Source of the DNA: Bacteroidales bacterium
GTDB taxonomy: Bacteria; Bacteroidota; Bacteroidia; Bacteroidales; UBA932
Assembly: GCA_017961345.1 (NCBI GenBank)
Contig: JAGCXP010000106.1
Coordinates: forward strand, 1 to 64,000
Direction: 5' to 3'
Length of the DNA: 64,000 nucleotides
Shown piece after piece: positions 60,573 through 64,000 of the stretch. A program made the position numbers and the translations under genes. Under the pieces are notes generated by a model. It was not told the origin of the DNA. It saw only the letters and a list, made by a program, of their open reading frames with translations, and did not search any database. Each line of letters starts with the position of its first letter. Position 1 is the first letter of the stretch.

Positions 60573-61661
60573 TTATGGGGTACACGGCTCGATGTGCAGC
60601 ACAAGATACTCAGACCGGGTTCCGATACGGATTTTCGGCCCCCAAATGCCCAGGCCCGAACTCACATAGTACTGCGTATTTCCACGCTTGTAATAACCCC
60701 AGGACTTCTCGAACAAGGCGTCCGTCAGCCAATTGAGAGGCCATACCTGCCCCCGATGCGTATGCCCGCTGAACTGGAAATCAATACCGGAGGCTTCGGC
60801 TTCTTCCAGATGGGAGGGCTGGTGGTCCAAAAGAATGCTGAAATCCGAGGAGGAATCGACAAGTTCCGAAAGCCTCTTACGGTGGGTATTGCTCCTGTCG
60901 TCCCGCCCAATAATGGTAATTCCCTTCGCGCGGACGACGGAATCCCGCAGCAGGCAGATGCCCGCCTCCTTTAGAAAGCGTTCGGCATCCGCTTCTCCAC
61001 CGATGTATTCGTGGTTGCCGAGCACCGTGAAGGCGGGAGCCGTCAAGCGATGGAAGGACTCAGCATAGTTTCCCGCTACGAGGGGCCTGAGCTGGATGTC
61101 CATGATATCGCCGGCGAAGAGCACGAGGTCCGGTTCCTCGGCGTTGATGAGATCCACCCAACGGCCCAGTTCGTCCTTCCGGTTGCTGTAGCCGATATGA
61201 AGGTCGCTGGCAAAAACGATCGTAAGGGACTTTCCCAGCGGTTTCTCGGTCCGAATCGTCAACTCTTCACGGTATTTGTGACGGTAATGGATGCCGCCCG
61301 CAGTCAGCACGACGGCAATCACGCCCAGGATGCCAACCAGCGTAATTGCATTGTCGATAAGCCAGCCTTTGGGAATCAGTCGGACAAGAATGCCGAGGTC
61401 TGCAACAACGAAAACAATCAGCAGGTACAGGAAGGCAATCATCCAGGGGTGTCCCAACTCATACAGGGCGGTGATGGTGGAAATGGATGCTTGTTTGCGA
61501 AGCAGCATACTGGCGAAAGCCGCGGCCATCCAGAGAAGAAATAGACCGGTGACCAGCAGTTTGGCCGTCCAGCCACCGGGCGTGATGCGCCAAAGGTGCC
61601 AGATTACATACAATACGCCGAGCAGGGTTGCGCCCAGGATGACGATGATTCCCGTTTTCAT
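60573..61661 (-). CDS. Membrane-anchored metallophosphoesterase
   Basis: The roughly 362-residue protein has four hydrophobic helices in the first 130 residues and a calcineurin-like phosphoesterase domain with VFASDLHIGYS, LVLFAGDIMD, VLGNHEYIGG and FSGHTHRGQ (all metal-binding blocks present). Related proteins of the YkuE/YaeI type act on phospholipids or other phosphodiesters; the substrate here is open. ATG 61661 is preferred over the frame start at 61706: a GGAG stretch lies upstream, one of few Shine-Dalgarno-like sites in the window. Confidence 0.85.
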   Translation of the reverse strand: MKTGIIVILGATLLGVLYVIWHLWRITPGGWTAKLLVTGLFLLWMAAAFASMLLRKQASISTITALYELGHPWMIAFLYLLIVFVVADLGILVRLIPKGWLIDNAITLVGILGVIAVVLTAGGIHYRHKYREELTIRTEKPLGKSLTIVFASDLHIGYSNRKDELGRWVDLINAEEPDLVLFAGDIMDIQLRPLVAGNYAESFHRLTAPAFTVLGNHEYIGGEADAERFLKEAGICLLRDSVVRAKGITIIGRDDRSNTHRKRLSELVDSSSDFSILLDHQPSHLEEAEASGIDFQFSGHTHRGQVWPLNWLTDALFEKSWGYYKRGNTQYYVSSGLGIWGPKIRIGTRSEYLVLHIEPCTP

Positions 61662-61709
61662 ATTTGATCCCCTCTCCTTACGCAAGAAGAGACGGGAAAA
61701 CCGCATATT

Positions 61710-62693
61710 CTATTCCCATTCAATCGTGCCGGTAGGCTTGGGAGTGAGGTCGTAAAGGACGCGGTTCACGCCGGGCACCTCGGTGACGATGCGCTTTGTG
61801 ATGTGGTGGAGAATTTCGTAAGGAATCTCTTCGATGGTGGCGCTCATGGCGTCTTTGGTGTTGACGGCACGAATGATGACGGGCCAATCCCAGCTGCGTT
61901 TGTTGTCTTTAACACCGGTGGATTTGTAATCGGGGACGACCGTAAAGTACTGCCAAACCTTGCCGGCAAGACCATTCTTGGCAAATTCTTCGCGGAGGAT
62001 GGCATCAGATTCGCGGAGCGCTTCGAGACGGTCTCTGGTAATGGCTCCGGTGCAGCGAACGCCAAGGCCGGGGCCGGGGAAGGGCTGGCGGAACACCATA
62101 TTGTCGGGGAGGCCGAGTTCCTTGCCAACGACTCTTACTTCATCCTTAAAGAGGAGTTTGATGGGCTCTACGAGTTCAAACTGAAGGTCTTCCGGGAGGC
62201 CGCCGACATTGTGATGGGACTTCACGGGACCGGACTCAAGAATGTCGGGATAAATGGTTCCCTGGGCCAGGAAGCTGATGCCCTCGAGCTTGCGGGCTTC
62301 CTCTTCGAAAACGCGGATAAATTCCGCGCCGATAATCTTTCTCTTCTGCTCAGGGTCGGCCACGCCGGCGAGTTTGTCAAGGAAGCGGTCAGTCGCATCG
62401 ACATAGACAAGATTGGCGCCGAGTTCATCGCGAAAAACGCGAATCACTTCCTCAGGCTCACCTTTTCGAAGAAGACCGTGATTGACATGAACAGAAACAA
62501 GCTGTTTGCCGACGGCTTTGATAAGAAGTGCGGCAACAACGGAAGAGTCAACGCCCCCGGAGAGGGCAAGGAGCACCTTTTTGTCGCCAATCTGTTCGCG
62601 AAGGGCGGCTATTTGCTGTTCGATGAATTTTTGGGCAAGTTCGGGAGTCTCAATTCTCTGCATGTCGGCCGGGCGGGTGTTTCCTGTGTTCAT
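61710..62693 (-). CDS. guaA: GMP synthase ATP-pyrophosphatase subunit, lacking the glutamine amidotransferase domain
   Basis: The 327-residue protein equals the C-terminal two-thirds of bacterial GuaA: P-loop [18 protein letters not shown] (near residue 42), the [11 protein letters not shown] region, [12 protein letters not shown], and the dimerisation domain ending in the canonical GTIEWE. The N-terminal class I amidotransferase (about 190-200 residues with a catalytic Cys) is absent and no such gene adjoins it. This is the two-subunit arrangement known in archaea (GuaAb). It may use a separate amidotransferase or free ammonia. ATG 62663 is an alternative start. A -7-like TAATTTTG lies at 62728-62721. 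Confidence 0.9.
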   Translation of the reverse strand: MNTGNTRPADMQRIETPELAQKFIEQQIAALREQIGDKKVLLALSGGVDSSVVAALLIKAVGKQLVSVHVNHGLLRKGEPEEVIRVFRDELGANLVYVDATDRFLDKLAGVADPEQKRKIIGAEFIRVFEEEARKLEGISFLAQGTIYPDILESGPVKSHHNVGGLPEDLQFELVEPIKLLFKDEVRVVGKELGLPDNMVFRQPFPGPGLGVRCTGAITRDRLEALRESDAILREEFAKNGLAGKVWQYFTVVPDYKSTGVKDNKRSWDWPVIIRAVNTKDAMSATIEEIPYEILHHITKRIVTEVPGVNRVLYDLTPKPTGTIEWE

Positions 62694-62739
62694 TGAATAG
62701 AATTTTTAAAAGTTTGATAACAAAATTAATCTACAAGAT

Positions 62740-62947
62740 CTACTTCTTCAGCTTGAACAAATCGCGGCAGAACCAGTTCATGGTCTTGGGGAAGCGGTCG
62801 GTTTCCACAAAATCCGTGTCACCCTTTACGTTGTTTACAAACTGGGCGTCGGAAAGATCGATGGTCCAGGTGGCGGTGGCATCCTGCTTGAGAACGTCCA
62901 GGCTGCCATCGGCCACCTTGAGGGGTTTGGCCGCAAAAAGGCTGATT
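62740..62947 (-). pseudogene. Truncated 3' fragment of an unidentified gene
   Basis: Past the greA stop a short frame reads LFAAKPLKVADGSLDVLKQD, ATATWTIDLSDAQFVNN and ends FPKTMNWFCRDLFKLKK. The composition is protein-like but no start codon or N-terminus exists; the frame merges upstream into the out-of-frame greA sequence. It looks like the tail of a deleted gene. Product unknown; a short live ORF from an internal GTG is possible. Confidence 0.4.
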
Positions 62948-62951
62948 GTAT

Positions 62952-63443
62952 TTAGGCATCGGCGAAGGTTTTTCCGTCGTCGAGCGTGATGCTCTCGATC
63001 CTCAGGTTCAGGGTTCCTGCAGGAGCCCTGACCTCGACAATCTCGCCGACCTTTTTGCCCATCAAGGCGGCTCCGATAGGGGATTTCAGCGAAATCTTTC
63101 CGCCCTCGAGGTCCATTTCGTGAGGGCTGACGATTTTGAATTGCATCCGGGCGTTTGTCGTGAGGTTCGTAAATTCGACCCGGCTCAGCAGGCATACCTT
63201 GTCTTTGGGAAGGGCTGCGGTGTCGATCACGCGTGAGTACTCCAGGACCTTCTGCAGGAAACGGATCCGGCTGATGGTCTTTGCCTGGTTCCGCCTGGCT
63301 TCGCGATAGCCCGCATTGTCGCTCCGGTCGCCCTGGGCGCTGGTCTCGGCGAGATCTTCCCGGATCCGGGGATAAACCACGTCGATCAGATGGTTCAGTT
63401 CGGCGACAATTTCATCGTGTCTTTGCTTCGACAGGTATTCCAT
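62952..63443 (-). CDS. GreA/GreB-family transcription elongation factor
   Basis: The 163-residue protein has an N-terminal coiled coil (ELNHLIDVVYPRIREDLAETSAQGDRSDNAGYREARRNQ) whose acidic tip would enter the RNA polymerase channel, and a C-terminal FKBP-like domain (SPIGAALMGKKVGEIVEV). It rescues backtracked polymerase by stimulating transcript cleavage. ATG 63443 is chosen; the upstream TTG 63449 lies in the -7 box. Two tandem promoter boxes precede it. Confidence 0.92.
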   Translation of the reverse strand: MEYLSKQRHDEIVAELNHLIDVVYPRIREDLAETSAQGDRSDNAGYREARRNQAKTISRIRFLQKVLEYSRVIDTAALPKDKVCLLSRVEFTNLTTNARMQFKIVSPHEMDLEGGKISLKSPIGAALMGKKVGEIVEVRAPAGTLNLRIESITLDDGKTFADA

Positions 63444-63483
63444 ACTCAAAGGTACGCATTTTTACTCAAAGGTACGCATTTTT
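63443..63483 (-). repeat. Tandem duplication of the greA promoter region
   Basis: A 20-bp unit (CTCAAAGGTACGCATTTTTA) occurs twice in tandem at 63446-63483. Each holds a minus-strand -7 box TACCTTTG (63454-63447 and 63474-63467). The proximal box is only 3 bases from ATG, so the distal one is likelier to be used. Confidence 0.7.
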
Positions 63484-63577
63484 CCGCCGAAAAAATGGAA
63501 TTGAACATCGCCCCCCTCAAGAAAATGCTATCGATATTTGCATTTTCGTTATCAAAATGTGTTATTTTTGATGAAAT

Positions 63578-63624
63578 TTTTGCAAATTCAAAATGAAGTC
63601 GTATATTTGTATCGTAAACGACAT
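63578..63624 (+). promoter_or_regulatory. Promoter and operator of the second glutathione peroxidase
   Basis: -33 TTTTG (63578-63582), 19-base spacer, -7 TATATTTG (63602-63609), and the palindrome ATCGTAAACGAC (63611-63622) directly after, like the site in the ferritin-gpx-ohrR promoter. Confidence 0.65.
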
Positions 63625-63637
63625 AAATCAATTCGCT

Positions 63638-64000
63638 ATGGCAAAAATTTTCGACTTCAAAGCCCTGAACAACAAAGGGGTGGAATGTGACTTCGCTCAG
63701 TTCGAAGGGAAAGTGCTTTTGATTGTAAACACCGCGTCCAAGTGCGGCTTCACTCCGCAGTACGACGGCCTGGAAGCCCTGTATCAGAAGTATAAGGATC
63801 AGGGACTGGTCATCGTGGGTTTCCCTTGCGACCAGTTTGCCCATCAGGAACCCGGCAATGACGCGGAAATTGCGGAATTTTGCCGTCTCAATCACGGCGT
63901 CACCTTCCCGCTGATGAAAAAGATCGACGTGAACGGCCCCGACGCCCATCCGATCTACAGCTATCTGAAATCTGCCGCACCCCTCGAGGAGTACAAGGGA
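63638..64000 (+). CDS. Glutathione peroxidase-family thiol peroxidase (second copy, 3' partial)
   Basis: The first 121 residues are visible and differ from the copy at 59370 at 19 positions (about 84% identical). Catalytic Cys36, the GFPCDQFAHQEPG motif and Cys82 are kept; an extra Cys17 is present. The gene runs off the window. It has its own promoter with an operator that matches the first operon, so it is probably under the same OhrR control. The pair looks like a fairly recent duplication. Confidence 0.9.
   Translation, partial: MAKIFDFKALNNKGVECDFAQFEGKVLLIVNTASKCGFTPQYDGLEALYQKYKDQGLVIVGFPCDQFAHQEPGNDAEIAEFCRLNHGVTFPLMKKIDVNGPDAHPIYSYLKSAAPLEEYKG

Noticed and set aside
1..64000. tRNA, rRNA, tmRNA genes or prophage and IS genes
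   Set aside because: No cloverleaf-like sequence with a GTTC arm in the gaps, and no transposase, integrase or phage structural motifs in the translations. A covariance-model scan was not possible.

Overview
This window is a chromosomal segment of a Bacteroidota bacterium, most likely of the order Bacteroidales. The evidence is: promoters of the Bacteroidota form (-33 TTTG-like box, about 19-21 bases, then TAnnTTTG); almost no Shine-Dalgarno sequences; lineage-typical genes such as a TamL-like lipoprotein, FimB/Mfa2-like and DUF4906-like lipoproteins, GlnRS, a TldD/TldE pair and a full Na+-NQR operon; and a fairly GC-rich genome (by eye above 50%) with AT-rich intergenic gaps. The genus cannot be fixed from the sequence. 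Both ends cut a gene: a PEGA-repeat protein at the left and a glutathione peroxidase at the right. Apart from two short relics the region is dense housekeeping DNA. I see no phage, no recognisable insertion sequence, no CRISPR array and no rRNA or tRNA gene.

Layout. 1-8 kb (+): PEGA protein, NlpC/P60 hydrolase, then a tightly coupled run of glnS, a HAMP-only membrane protein, trkH and a RecD-like helicase. 8-13.4 kb (-): THUMP-like methyltransferase and glpCBA (anaerobic glycerol-3-phosphate dehydrogenase). 13.5-16.2 kb (+): NfeD-like protein, flotillin and a nitroreductase. 16.2-16.7 kb: a non-coding repeat island with a nested inverted repeat. 16.7-19 kb: an orphan HicB-like gene and a umuDC pair. 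19-21.2 kb (-): rubrerythrin and phosphohexomutase. 21.4-26.5 kb (+): membrane zinc protease, HAD phosphatase, TamL-like protein, CstA. 26.5-37 kb (-): trkA, glycosyltransferase, slyD, tldE, tldD, zeta-like kinase, priA, parE. 37-39.4 kb (-): two fimbrial-type lipoproteins. 39.5-45.4 kb (-): nqrABCDEF. 45.5-50.3 kb (+): uvrD/pcrA, a candidate small RNA, tex. 50.3-51.7 kb (-): Na+/amino-acid symporter. 51.8-55.8 kb (+): panC-panD-coaBC-coaX-panB. 55.9-57.2 kb (-): rarA. 57.2-60.5 kb (+): outer-membrane protein, gene remnant, then a peroxide-stress operon (Dps-like ferritin, glutathione peroxidase, OhrR, small winged-helix protein). 60.6-63.4 kb (-): metallophosphoesterase, a GMP synthase without its glutaminase domain, a gene fragment, greA. 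63.6 kb (+): a second glutathione peroxidase.

How the genes work together. The peroxide genes appear to form a small regulon: the promoter of the ferritin-gpx-ohrR operon and that of the second gpx carry almost the same palindrome just after the -7 box, next to an OhrR whose N-terminus resembles that of Bacillus OhrR. TrkH and TrkA are the two parts of one K+ uptake system but lie 20 kb apart. The pan/coa cluster holds panB, panC, panD, coaX and coaBC, which covers pantothenate synthesis and its conversion to 4'-phosphopantetheine apart from the ketopantoate reductase step.

The items most worth a second look are the shared peroxide operator, a 65-75 nt non-coding transcription unit between uvrD and tex, the nested inverted repeat at 16.5 kb, the amidotransferase-less GMP synthase, and a recurrent promoter layout with the -7 box only 5-7 bases from ATG, which predicts leaderless mRNAs.
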